Assembly: GCF_000497445.1 (NCBI RefSeq)
Contig: NZ_CM002285.1
Location: forward strand, 1,550,795 to 1,614,794
Origin: Streptomyces roseochromogenus subsp. oscitans DS 12.976
GTDB taxonomy: Bacteria > Actinomycetota > Actinomycetes > Streptomycetales > Streptomycetaceae
Direction: 5' to 3'
DNA length: 64,000 nucleotides
Shown: in pieces, positions 18,515-26,921 of the stretch
Layout: the number at the start of each line of letters is the position of its first letter
Position numbering within the stretch: position 1 is the stretch's first letter
Program-made: the position numbers and the translations under genes
The notes under the pieces: generated by a model
Database searches by the model: none
What the model saw: the letters and a program-made list of their open reading frames with translations, nothing else
What the model was told of the DNA's origin: nothing

Positions 18515-19756
18515 TTGACCACGGTACGTAAGCGACGCACCGGGCTGATGGCCACGGCCGGCGTACTCGGCGCCGTACTCGCACTCACGGCCCTCGGCGG
18601 TACCAGCAACGCTGCCACCAGCGGCAACGGCACCGGGAATGTCCCGAAATCGCAGGCGCGGGCAGATCAGGCGGGTGCCCAGGACGCTTCCGACGCACGA
18701 ATAAAGATCACGCCCGGGCAAGGTGCCTACAGCGTCAGGGTCGACGACCTCGTCAAAGTCACCGTCAGTGACGGCAAGCTCACCAAGGTGACCATGACCG
18801 CCGTCGCGACCGGTACCGAGATTCCGGGCACCCTGTCCGCGGACGGCACTTCCTGGAAGCCGAACGGCCGGCTGGAGCGGGCCACCAGGTATCAGGTCGC
18901 CGCGGAGGCCGAGGACGCCAAGGGCCGCTCCGTCACCGGGAACGCCACGATCACCACGGTCTCCCCGGCCAACGACTTCATCGGGCACCTCTCCCCCGAG
19001 GACGGCTCGACCGTCGGTGTGGGCATGCCGGTGACGGTCAGCTTCGACAAGGCGATCAGCGACAAGGCCGCCGTGCAGTCGAAGATCCAGGTCAGCTCCA
19101 GCAGCGGCCAGCGGGTCGTCGGCCACTGGTTCAACGGCGACCGCCTGGACTTCCGCCCCAAGGGCTACTGGAAGCCCGGCTCCACCGTCACCGTCACGCT
19201 CAGCCTCCACGGCATCCAGAAGACGGTCACATTCAAGATCGGCCGGAGCCAGATCAGCACCGTCGACGCCAAGACGAAGCAGATGACCGTCGTACGGGAC
19301 GGCAAGACGATCAAGACCATCCCGATCTCGTCCGGCAGCCCCGAGCACCCGACGTACAACGGTCAGATGGTCATCTCCGAGAAGTTCAGGCAGATCCATA
19401 TGAACGGTGCGAGCGTCGGCCTCAGGAAGAAGGACGGCAAGCCCGCATACGACATCAACGACGTACCGCACGCCATGCGCCTGACCGACTCGGGCACGTT
19501 CATCCACGGCAACTACTGGGGTGCCGACTCGATCTTCGGCAAGGTCAACACCAGCCACGGCTGCGTGGGCCTGAAGGACGTGGAGGGCGGCGGCGACGGC
19601 AATCAGCCCGCCGCGTGGTTCTTCGACAACTCGATGATCGGTGACGTCGTGATCGTCAAGAATTCCGAGGACAAGACCGCGTTGGCCCCGGACAACGGCC
19701 TCAGCGACTGGAACATGCCGTGGAGCGAGTGGGTCTCGGGCGGCGCCACCAGCTGA
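18515..19756 (+). CDS. L,D-transpeptidase (YkuD) with Ig-like domains
   Basis: The 413-residue exported protein has a signal peptide ending near residue 33 (ALTALGGTSNAA), then two Ig-like domains (about 60-150 and 155-245) and the YkuD catalytic domain. The active-site signature is HGNYWG followed by SHGCVGL, with the nucleophile C350. These enzymes form 3-3 cross-links in peptidoglycan. The start is a TTG at 18515 with GGGAGA five bases upstream; no ATG or GTG in frame fits the signal peptide as well. The N-terminal half lacks an obvious lipobox cysteine, so it is secreted rather than a lipoprotein. It stands alone after a terminator. Confidence 0.9.
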   Translation: MTTVRKRRTGLMATAGVLGAVLALTALGGTSNAATSGNGTGNVPKSQARADQAGAQDASDARIKITPGQGAYSVRVDDLVKVTVSDGKLTKVTMTAVATGTEIPGTLSADGTSWKPNGRLERATRYQVAAEAEDAKGRSVTGNATITTVSPANDFIGHLSPEDGSTVGVGMPVTVSFDKAISDKAAVQSKIQVSSSSGQRVVGHWFNGDRLDFRPKGYWKPGSTVTVTLSLHGIQKTVTFKIGRSQISTVDAKTKQMTVVRDGKTIKTIPISSGSPEHPTYNGQMVISEKFRQIHMNGASVGLRKKDGKPAYDINDVPHAMRLTDSGTFIHGNYWGADSIFGKVNTSHGCVGLKDVEGGGDGNQPAAWFFDNSMIGDVVIVKNSEDKTALAPDNGLSDWNMPWSEWVSGGATS

Positions 19757-19925
19757 CGCTCCGTCACTGAGGACGACGACAGACGTCGGCTCAGGACACA
19801 GACCGCTGCGCACGCGGGCACTGGCCGGAGGGGATGCCAGGCCCGTGCGCACCTGTTCGCAAACGCCGTTTCCTCAGCCCCCTCCGACCAGTACCCTGTT
19901 CGCCACTGTGCGTGAGGATCTGCCG

Positions 19926-21671
19926 ATGCTACGCGGGGGAACAGGGCGGATGAGTGTCCGGGAATTGAAGCCTGAGGGCCGGCAGCCGGTGCGGGCCGAG
20001 GACGAGGACGAGCAGCGGCGGCTGTCGGTGTTCCACCTCGTCGGCCTGGCGGCTGGGGGGATGATCGGTTCTGGCTGGCTGCTGGGCGCGGACGACGCGT
20101 TCCGCCGGGCCGGCTCGGACGCCTACCTGGCCTGGGTGTTCGGCGGCCTGCTCATGCTGCTCATCGCCGCGGTCATGGTCGAGTTGGGCACCGTCGCCCC
20201 CAAGACCGGCGGGTTGATATTCCTGCCGCTGCAGAGCAGCGGGGCGCTGGTGGCGACGGTGGTCGCGGCCGGCCTGTGGATCTTCTACGCGATCAACCTC
20301 TCCAGTGAGGCCGTCGCGATGACGAGGGGCCTGTCCTGGAAGGTCCACGGGCTCCTGGACTCGTCCCAGGCGCTCACCCTCAAAGGCTGGGGCTACGCGC
20401 TGGTATTCATGGCGGCGATCTCCGCGGTGAACCTGGTGGCCCCACGGATCTTCTTCAGGATCAACTCCTGGCTGACGGTGGTGAAGGTCATCGTCCCTGT
20501 CCTGACCGTCGCGCTGCTGATCGCGGCCGGCTTCGGCCCCCACAGTCCCCACGCGAGTGGCGGCGGCACCGGAAAGGGCGCCGGCGCCGCCTTGGCAGCG
20601 GTCGTCGGCAGTGGCGTGATCTTCGCCTACGTCGGCTTCCAAGGACCGCTGGACTTCGCCGGGAACATCAAGCGGTGGGGACGGGGAATCGGCGAGGCGG
20701 CCCGGCTCCGTAGGGCGGTCTTCGGGACGATCGCCGGGGCGATGGTCCTGTACATATCGCTTCAGGTCGTCTTCACGAAGTATCAGGCGTCCTACTGGAG
20801 TCCGGCCGGCATCGAACCGTCGCCCTATGCCCAGTTCGCCTTCGCCCTCTCCCTGTGGTGGCTCGGGTGGCTGCTCAGGCTCGGCGCCGTGATCTCACCC
20901 ATGGGCGCGGGACTCGTCTTCGCCCATGCGCTCACCCGCGAGGTGGCGGCGCTCAGCCGGGCCCATCTCACGCACCGCGGGCTGCAAACCGCCCGCAAGG
21001 CCTCCCTCAAGCGGCGGTACGACGTGTACTGGCTGGTCCTGGTCGTCGACTTCTTCGTCGCGAGCATCGCGTTACTGGCGGTCGGCGGCAGCTGGAGCTC
21101 TCTCGTCGCGATCACCGGAGTCCTGACACTGGTCGTCTACGCCGTCCCCGGCGTCGTCCTCGTGTCGCTCCGCGACCACCTGACCGGCTGGTCCCGCCTG
21201 CGGCGCGGCGCCCGCGAGGTCCTGGCGCGGACCGGTTTCGCCCTGATCGCACTGATCCTCTACGGGGCGGGCTGGGCTCCCTTGTGGCGGGGCATGGCGA
21301 CCCTCGCGGTGGGCTGCGCCCTGCTGATGTGCCTGCCGATCCTCGCCCGGTGGCTGCCCGCCTTCGGCCGGATGTACGACGCCAAGGTGCACGTGACCCT
21401 GTTCCGGCACTGGCGCACCAGCCCCGCCGCCCAGGCCGCGCTCTGGCTGATCGGTCATTTCGCGGTGCTGACGCTGCTGACACTGCTGGGCGATTCCTCG
21501 GTCAGAGTCCTCCCGAAGCTCCTCGGGGGCTTCCTGGCCGTCGCTGCGGCGCTCGCGGCCTTCGAGGGCCTGGTCGACGCGTCCAGACGGCACATGACCG
21601 AAGTGGCGCCCATGCTGCCGACTCCGGGCACCGGCCGCCCCGCCGCGGCCGCTAACGCAGCGAACGAATGA
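19926..21671 (+). CDS. APC-superfamily amino acid/polyamine permease
   Basis: The product of about 581 residues has 12 or more hydrophobic segments. It opens with the APC signature (FHLVGLAAGGMIGSGWLLG) containing the unwound GxxxGxG helix. A long cytoplasmic loop follows segment 10, and an Arg-rich loop (RKASLKRRYD) precedes the later helices. It should import an amino acid or amine with protons; the substrate is not predictable. ATG 19926 with GAGGA upstream is my choice; ATG 19950 would shorten it by eight residues, and a GTG at 19908 is also possible. Its last 20 bases overlap the end of the convergent helical-protein gene. Confidence 0.8.
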   Translation: MLRGGTGRMSVRELKPEGRQPVRAEDEDEQRRLSVFHLVGLAAGGMIGSGWLLGADDAFRRAGSDAYLAWVFGGLLMLLIAAVMVELGTVAPKTGGLIFLPLQSSGALVATVVAAGLWIFYAINLSSEAVAMTRGLSWKVHGLLDSSQALTLKGWGYALVFMAAISAVNLVAPRIFFRINSWLTVVKVIVPVLTVALLIAAGFGPHSPHASGGGTGKGAGAALAAVVGSGVIFAYVGFQGPLDFAGNIKRWGRGIGEAARLRRAVFGTIAGAMVLYISLQVVFTKYQASYWSPAGIEPSPYAQFAFALSLWWLGWLLRLGAVISPMGAGLVFAHALTREVAALSRAHLTHRGLQTARKASLKRRYDVYWLVLVVDFFVASIALLAVGGSWSSLVAITGVLTLVVYAVPGVVLVSLRDHLTGWSRLRRGAREVLARTGFALIALILYGAGWAPLWRGMATLAVGCALLMCLPILARWLPAFGRMYDAKVHVTLFRHWRTSPAAQAALWLIGHFAVLTLLTLLGDSSVRVLPKLLGGFLAVAAALAAFEGLVDASRRHMTEVAPMLPTPGTGRPAAAANAANE

Positions 21672-23373
21672 CCTCCGTGGCCTCCGCCTCGTATCCCCTG
21701 CCGCGCAGCTCCTCGACCGCCTCCTCCCGGCGGTGCGTGTCGGACCAGCGGCCCACCGTGGCACGGAGCAGGAAATACCTGTCCTCTTCCGTCATCGTGC
21801 TGGCGCGCAGCCGGTCGACGACGAGCGCCACGCCTTGAGGGGTGACACGCTGCTCGTTCTCCAGGCACCGTTCGAGCAGGTCCCAGCCGTCGCGGGGCAG
21901 CTCTGCGCCGTACAGGCAGGCGGCGATCTCGGCGATGACCGCACCCGAACCCCGGGGCACCGCGACGGGGTCGGAGGGGTCCGCCAGTTCCTTGCAGGCC
22001 AGATCGACGGCCTCGGCACGGCCGTGGCTCCGCAGCCCTCTGACGTACTCGACGAAAAGCCCGGCGTCGGCGCCCTGTTCGAGGACGCGCGCGGCCAGTC
22101 TCTGGGCGATCGTCTGCGCCACACGATTGCGGTCCCTCGGCCGCTCGATCCTGACCAGCAGACCGGCCATATCGGTTCCGGAGCGGTCGTCGGTGTGCGC
22201 CGCGGCGGCGATACGCAGCAGCCTCCTGCATTCCGGCTGCGCGTTGAAATTGCCCAGCACCGTGTCCAGGTAGTCGAGTTCCACCGGTGAGCGGGGCCCG
22301 GCCGCTCTCGCCGTCCCCCTGGCCACGATGTCGGCGAGCAGCTCCTTGGTCGTCCTGGTGAGCGCCTCTGAGCGGTGCCAGGCGATGACGATCTCCGCCA
22401 GGTGCTCCACGTTGTCGCGCGACGCGGCGTGCTCGCGGATCAGCATGCACTTCTCGGAGGAGCCCTGCCTGGCCAACTGGCCGCAGATTTCCGCGATGTC
22501 ATGCTGGGACAGCCGTTTGCCGACATGCTCCACGAGAGTGTCCGGGCTGTCGGTCCGGGTAGCGATCAGATGGGCGACGATCCGTCTTGTCTCGGGTACG
22601 CGATCCGGAATCCGCAACTGCGCGTCGACCCAGTCCTCCAGGATCCGCTCGGAGGGACTGAGCTGGTGGAGCGCGCCGGCGAGATCCTGGAACTCCCTGG
22701 GAATGGTGTACGAGGCCAGCAATGGCACGTGCACGTGCTCGGTGATCGCGACGAGGGTCTGACGGAGGAGTTCGGCGGCCTCTTCCCCGCACTTCTCATC
22801 ACGCAGTGCGATGTAGAGGAGTGCCTTGTCCAGATTGGTCCGCCCCGAACTCGGTGTGGTGAACACGCGCAGCGTCTTGTCCACCAGCTCGCTCTTTCCA
22901 GCGCCACGGCACTCCCGGACGAAGACGGCGACGTCGAGCACCGTCCGCTGGCAAGCGATGTCATGGATGACGCCGTCTGTCAGCCGTGGATACCGGCCCT
23001 CACTCGCACGCTCGGCATCCCATTGCCGGATGGCGAGTTCCGCGGCATGAATGATGTTCCGGCTCAGGGCCGCCGTGGCCACCATGTTGACGGCGTCCCG
23101 GTAGTCGAAGCTCACCGCGCACTCGATGAGCCGGTCGATGGTGCTGAGCATGGCGAACGCGTGCAGGGCCCTGATCGCATTGGCGGGCCGCGGCCTCTCG
23201 CTGCTCTCGGTGACGGGCCGCTCGCCCTCCCGCATGGCCTGCATGCGCTCCTTGAAGGCGGCGACCGAGCACTTGGTCACCCATTCATAGCCGAAGCTCC
23301 ACGACTCCGTCGCGCCGTCACCCCCGGAACGTCTGGCCACGCCGGAGCCCGCGGCCTTCTGGCTCCCCGTCAT
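21652..23373 (-). CDS. Large alpha-helical repeat protein, third component of the EACC1-caspase operon
   Basis: The 573-residue product is soluble and almost entirely helical, with many units of about 40 residues that look like HEAT/TPR-type repeats (for example DAVNMVATAALSRN and GRAEAVDLACKEL). No NTPase P-loop, nuclease or membrane motif is visible. The N-terminal 45 residues (ESWSFGYEWVTKCSVAAF) are different and could be a short partner-binding domain. The ATG overlaps the caspase stop (ATGA), so translation is coupled. I do not recognise the family. From context it is probably a target-recognition, scaffold or substrate protein of the caspase; that is inference. The gene end overlaps the convergent permease gene by 20 bases. 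Confidence 0.8.
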   Translation of the reverse strand: MTGSQKAAGSGVARRSGGDGATESWSFGYEWVTKCSVAAFKERMQAMREGERPVTESSERPRPANAIRALHAFAMLSTIDRLIECAVSFDYRDAVNMVATAALSRNIIHAAELAIRQWDAERASEGRYPRLTDGVIHDIACQRTVLDVAVFVRECRGAGKSELVDKTLRVFTTPSSGRTNLDKALLYIALRDEKCGEEAAELLRQTLVAITEHVHVPLLASYTIPREFQDLAGALHQLSPSERILEDWVDAQLRIPDRVPETRRIVAHLIATRTDSPDTLVEHVGKRLSQHDIAEICGQLARQGSSEKCMLIREHAASRDNVEHLAEIVIAWHRSEALTRTTKELLADIVARGTARAAGPRSPVELDYLDTVLGNFNAQPECRRLLRIAAAAHTDDRSGTDMAGLLVRIERPRDRNRVAQTIAQRLAARVLEQGADAGLFVEYVRGLRSHGRAEAVDLACKELADPSDPVAVPRGSGAVIAEIAACLYGAELPRDGWDLLERCLENEQRVTPQGVALVVDRLRASTMTEEDRYFLLRATVGRWSDTHRREEAVEELRGRGYEAEATEVIRSLR

Positions 23374-24398
23374 ACGCGCAGTGCCTTCTCCACCTGGTTC
23401 CAGTAACGGGCAAAGGCATGGGGCGAGTTGAACGCCTGGTTGGCCCTGACGTCGATGTGCCGCGCGAGATGCCGGCTGGCCTCGTCCGGCCTGGAGCTGA
23501 GCAGAGCGACCACGTCTCCGGTCTTCCGCTCGTCCTTCAGCAGTTCATCGAGTCGGGAGTCCCGGTCCATCATCAACGTCTTGACCCAGTCCGCGGGTTC
23601 GACCGGGAGCTGCGGGACCGGGTCGCGCTTCTTGAGCTCCATCTGGTTGGTGAAGAGCGGGGTGCCGTCACGGGCGTCGTTCAGCGACATCCTCGGTACC
23701 TGGTGCTGGGCGCCTGTGCAGTTCTCCATCTCCTTCTTCACCGCCTCCCGCAGGAGGCCGATGGTGAGCTGGTGATTGTGGTCTTTCGTGCCATCCTGCA
23801 GTATGCGCAGCAGATGCCCGCTGAACGGTGTGCACTTCGAGAAATTCCCCGGCAGGGCTGAGCAACCGTCAGCAGACGCGAAATTGGCATTCTTGACGGC
23901 CGTGAACACACAGGTTCCCTCGTCCAGCGCGCCCAGGACTCCGGGAAGGACGGGTTCCTCCCCCAGCTGAGGCAGCAGGTTCGAGTAACAGCAGTCGGCG
24001 ATCAGGACCTTCAGCCTCGCCCTGGCCTTGCGCATGACGCGGTAGACGTACCAGCTGGAAAGCCAGGTCCATGGCTTGTCCCGGTAGGACGAGCCCACGG
24101 AGAAGTGGACCTGCGCGCCGGGAACGTCACTCCAGTACTGACCGTGGCCGACATACACCACCAGGAAGATGTCGTCGGGCCCCGTCTCGTCCGCGGCCTC
24201 CTGCAACGCCCTCATCACGGCGTCAGCCGTCTGGACCTCGTCCTCGGTCAGGACGCGGCAGCAGTCGGTACCCCACATCTCGTCGCCCGCGAACACCTCA
24301 CCGTACATACGCGCGCTCTCGCCGATCGGCGGATGGCTGTCGATCCCCGAATCGACGGCGTACCTCGCCGGTCCTATCACCACCGCACGGGACACCAT
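23370..24398 (-). CDS. Caspase-family (C14) protease, EACC1-associated type
   Basis: The 342-residue protein has a caspase/C14 fold: VVYVGHG gives the catalytic histidine H85 and LIADCCYS gives the catalytic cysteine C137, at the expected ends of strands 3 and 4. After the catalytic domain (about 1-250) comes a helical C-terminal part (about 255-342, DWVKTLMMDRD onward) that is likely an adaptor region. There is no signal peptide or membrane segment. ATG 24398 is one base past the EACC1 stop (TGA-G-ATG), and the 3' end overlaps the next ATG by four bases. In the published work on prokaryotic NTP-dependent conflict systems, caspase effectors are paired with EACC1 proteins. A role in regulated cell death or antiphage defence is likely but unproven. 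Confidence 0.88.
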   Translation of the reverse strand: MVSRAVVIGPARYAVDSGIDSHPPIGESARMYGEVFAGDEMWGTDCCRVLTEDEVQTADAVMRALQEAADETGPDDIFLVVYVGHGQYWSDVPGAQVHFSVGSSYRDKPWTWLSSWYVYRVMRKARARLKVLIADCCYSNLLPQLGEEPVLPGVLGALDEGTCVFTAVKNANFASADGCSALPGNFSKCTPFSGHLLRILQDGTKDHNHQLTIGLLREAVKKEMENCTGAQHQVPRMSLNDARDGTPLFTNQMELKKRDPVPQLPVEPADWVKTLMMDRDSRLDELLKDERKTGDVVALLSSRPDEASRHLARHIDVRANQAFNSPHAFARYWNQVEKALRV

Positions 24399-24399
24399 C

Positions 24400-24732
24400 T
24401 CAGCCGTCCAGCCCTTCCACCGTCGGCTCCGCTGCGGAGTCGGGAACGGACTCGGTGCCGACCGAGGTCTCGGGCGGATCCAGCCGCTCACCGCGCCAGC
24501 GCTCGACAACCCGCTTCACGGCGTCCACCGCGGCCGACACGGTCATCTCGGTCGCCTTGCCGACCGCGGCCACGAGGACGATCTCGACGATGCCGCCGGT
24601 CAGCACCCTGCCCTCGTCGACGGCCCGCGAGCGCCACGACAGACCGGTCTCCGCCGCCAGCTCGTCAAGCATCCGGTCCTGATCCTCCAGACCGGTCAGC
24701 CCCTTGACGGACACCGAGATCCTCGTAGCCAT
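24400..24732 (-). CDS. Effector-associated constant component 1 (EACC1)-like small protein
   Basis: The 110-residue product has an N-terminal beta-strand-like stretch (TRISVSVKGL), a small alpha/beta unit and one hydrophobic helix (GGIVEIVLVAAVGKATEM, about residues 46-64). An amphipathic helix (VDAVKRVVERW) and a variable acidic tail follow. Length, the hydrophobic helix and the position just upstream of a caspase gene match EACC1 of actinobacterial and cyanobacterial conflict systems. It would tether or sense for the effector. ATG 24732 begins the operon. A TTGACA box lies about 65 bases upstream (24798-24803, minus strand), but I see no clear matching -10. Confidence 0.7.
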   Translation of the reverse strand: MATRISVSVKGLTGLEDQDRMLDELAAETGLSWRSRAVDEGRVLTGGIVEIVLVAAVGKATEMTVSAAVDAVKRVVERWRGERLDPPETSVGTESVPDSAAEPTVEGLDG

Positions 24733-24941
24733 GCCAACGCCCCCGCCTCGAGCTCAGGTCTGCAACCAGGACGCCGACCCCGATTCCGCAGTCCTCGTGT
24801 CAACGCCCATACCAGCGTACTCACTTGGGCAAGCCGCCCTGGGCTGATCAGCCTGCCTCAGCCCCGGCCCGCCTACCACGCGTCGGGGCTGAACGGAGAA
24901 TCCGGTTGCCTGGGCTGCTGTCCGTCCACAGACTCGCGATC

Positions 24942-25312
24942 ATGACGTCCACAGCACGCGCCCTGGTCCTCGAACACTTCCGCTGGATCGACGGTCACGC
25001 TGACGTATGGCAGATCTTCCGTGACTCCGCGGCACCCGCTGGGGGCTGCGCCAGGAACTGCGCTTGCAGCGGGCGACGGTGAGTCCTGGGGAACGGGTCT
25101 TGCCGGTCGACGACTGGATCGAGACGGGTAGCCAGGCGGCTGCCGTGCGGTCGATGGTCGAGGAGTGCGGCGGCCACTGGGCCGGCTGCGCCGTCGTCGT
25201 CGACCAGAGCACCCCGGCTCTCGGCACGGGGCTGGGCGTCCGCGGTATCGTCACCGCTGCCGAACTCCCGGCTTGGAATGGGCGGTCCCAGCACGTGTCC
25301 GCCGGCGGGTAG
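24942..25312 (+). pseudogene. Phosphoribosyltransferase-family gene with central deletion
   Basis: The first 30 codons (TSTARALVLEHFRWIDGHAD, then VWQIFRDS) match the start of the actinobacterial phosphoribosyltransferase family (adenine/orotate type). About 11 bases later, in another frame, the sequence resumes with the end of the same family: LRQELRLQRATV, then GERVLPVDDWIETGSQA and VVVDQ. The roughly 90 central residues that should carry the main part of the fold are missing. The PRPP-loop equivalent (VDDWIETGSQA) remains. The result is a deletion plus a frameshift, so it is almost surely non-functional. Confidence 0.65.
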
Positions 25313-25625
25313 GCCGGTTGATCGGATGTGTCTACTTGGTCTGCGCGTCCGGCGAGCGAAGCGGGTCGGTCATGACGCACGGCGGAGGGTGCGATGGCGG
25401 CGGGCCGACCGGCGGGGGGGGCCGAACCTGGCGCGGATGCGGTCCATGGCCCTTTCGGCAACGAGCCGGGGCTCCCCCGCACGCACACGACCCCCTCGTC
25501 ACCAAGAAACTCTGCGGAGCCGCTCAGCAGGCCCGCAGACGACCCGCCCGCACTTTCCAGCGACAGGAACGCCCCACCCGGCGAAGGGCCGGCGGGCCTA
25601 CTTCCTGCGAGGGCGCATCCCGCGT
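25313..25625. other. Intergenic region with possible gene debris
   Basis: No intact gene. On the minus strand near 25405-25460 the reading AMDRIRARFG is reminiscent of the C-terminus of Y-family DNA polymerases and is broken at an eight-base G run. The match is too short to call. Confidence 0.25.
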
Positions 25626-26921
25626 TCAGGCGAGCCCGAACCAGCTCAGGATCGTCTGGACGAGCAGGATGGTGGACATGGCGGCGACGCCGATGACCAC
25701 GGCTGTGGCCGCGAGGCGGTAGCGCGGGCTGTTCGCGGCCTCGCCGAGGACGGAGCGGCGGTTGGTCAGCACGAGGAGGTAGACGAGGACGACGGGGCTG
25801 ATCAGGCCCTGCAGGACCTGGGTGCCGATCAGCAGCTGGATGACGTCGACCGGGGTCATCGCCACCGTGGCACCCAGCACGATCTGGGCGGTGAAGAGGC
25901 CCAGGAACAGCGGGGCGTCGCGGAAGCTGCGGGAGACGGAGCGCTCCACGCCCGCCGCCTCTCCCACGGCGTAGCTGGCGGAGAGGGGGACGACGGCGCC
26001 GGCCAGGGCGGAGGCGCCGATCAGACCGAGCGCGAAGAGGAGTTCGGCGTTCTGGCCTGCGACCGGCTTGAGGGCCTCGGCGGCCTGGGCGGCGGAGTCC
26101 AGTGGGCCGCTGCCTCCGATCGCGGAGGCCGTGGCGATGATGATCGTCAGGCTGATGACGCAGGCGAAGACGGCGCCGAGGATGGCGTCGGCGCGGATGA
26201 GCGGGTAGTCGTCGGGCTTGGCGCCTCGGTCGACGACGCCCGCGGCGGCGTAGAACTGCATGTACGGGCTGACCGTCGTACCGATCAACGCGACCGCGAG
26301 CAGGATGAAGCTCTTGCTGGGCTCGATGTGCGGGACGACGAGGTGGTGGCCGACGGCGCCCCAGTCCGGGTGGCCCAGAATCATGGCGACCGGGTACGCG
26401 AAGAACGCCAACGACATGATGAGGAAGATGCGTTCGGCCCAGTGGTAGGAGCCGAACAGCACCAGCGCCCACAGCAGGATCGCGGCCGGCGGGATGACCG
26501 CCCACTTGGGTACGCCGACGAGTTCGAAGGCGGCGCCGATGCCCGCGAACTCGGAGACGACCAGGCCGGTGTTGGCCAGCAGGAGGCAGAAGACGGCGAG
26601 CGCGGTCAGGCGCAGGCTGAACTGTTCCCGGATCAGGGCGCCGAGGCCCTTGCCGGTGTGGGCGCCGAGGCGTACGGCCATCTCCTGCACCATCACCAGG
26701 GCGACGGTGACCAGCACCATGAAGAACAGGGTGCCGTAGGTGAACTGGGAGCCCGCCGAGGCGTAGGTGGCGATGCCGGCGGCGTCGTTTCCGGCGTTCG
26801 CGGCGACCAGGCCGGGGCCGGCGATCGCCGCGATCATGGTGATGCGCCGCCAGCCGGTGCGGCGCGCGGGCGCGGGAGTCTCCGGAGCCGCGGTGGTGGC
26901 GGTATCGAGGTCGCGGGTCAC
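25626..26921 (-). CDS. NRAMP-family divalent metal transporter
   Basis: The 431-residue integral membrane protein has about 11 hydrophobic segments. Segment 1 holds a GPGLVAANAGNDAAG motif in place of the DPGN-type metal site of classical MntH, and the segment 6 region reads GTTVSPYMQFY rather than MPHNL-like. It belongs to the NRAMP-like branch that moves Mn2+, Fe2+ or, in some members, Mg2+. The changed site makes the metal uncertain. The start is GTG 26921, which overlaps the stop of the upstream MgtE-N/CBS gene (GTGA). Tight coupling to a protein with Mg2+-sensing domains suggests Mg2+ or Mn2+ regulation of this transporter. Confidence 0.85.
   Translation of the reverse strand: MTRDLDTATTAAPETPAPARRTGWRRITMIAAIAGPGLVAANAGNDAAGIATYASAGSQFTYGTLFFMVLVTVALVMVQEMAVRLGAHTGKGLGALIREQFSLRLTALAVFCLLLANTGLVVSEFAGIGAAFELVGVPKWAVIPPAAILLWALVLFGSYHWAERIFLIMSLAFFAYPVAMILGHPDWGAVGHHLVVPHIEPSKSFILLAVALIGTTVSPYMQFYAAAGVVDRGAKPDDYPLIRADAILGAVFACVISLTIIIATASAIGGSGPLDSAAQAAEALKPVAGQNAELLFALGLIGASALAGAVVPLSASYAVGEAAGVERSVSRSFRDAPLFLGLFTAQIVLGATVAMTPVDVIQLLIGTQVLQGLISPVVLVYLLVLTNRRSVLGEAANSPRYRLAATAVVIGVAAMSTILLVQTILSWFGLA

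Noticed and set aside
24400..24732. Reading the small gene plus caspase as a toxin-antitoxin pair
   Set aside because: The hydrophobic helix and caspase neighbour fit EACC1 better; no DNA-binding or antitoxin fold is visible.
25405..25460. Possible C-terminal scrap of a Y-family DNA polymerase
   Set aside because: Only about ten residues (AMDRIRARFG) fit, followed by a frame break at a G run. Too short to claim.
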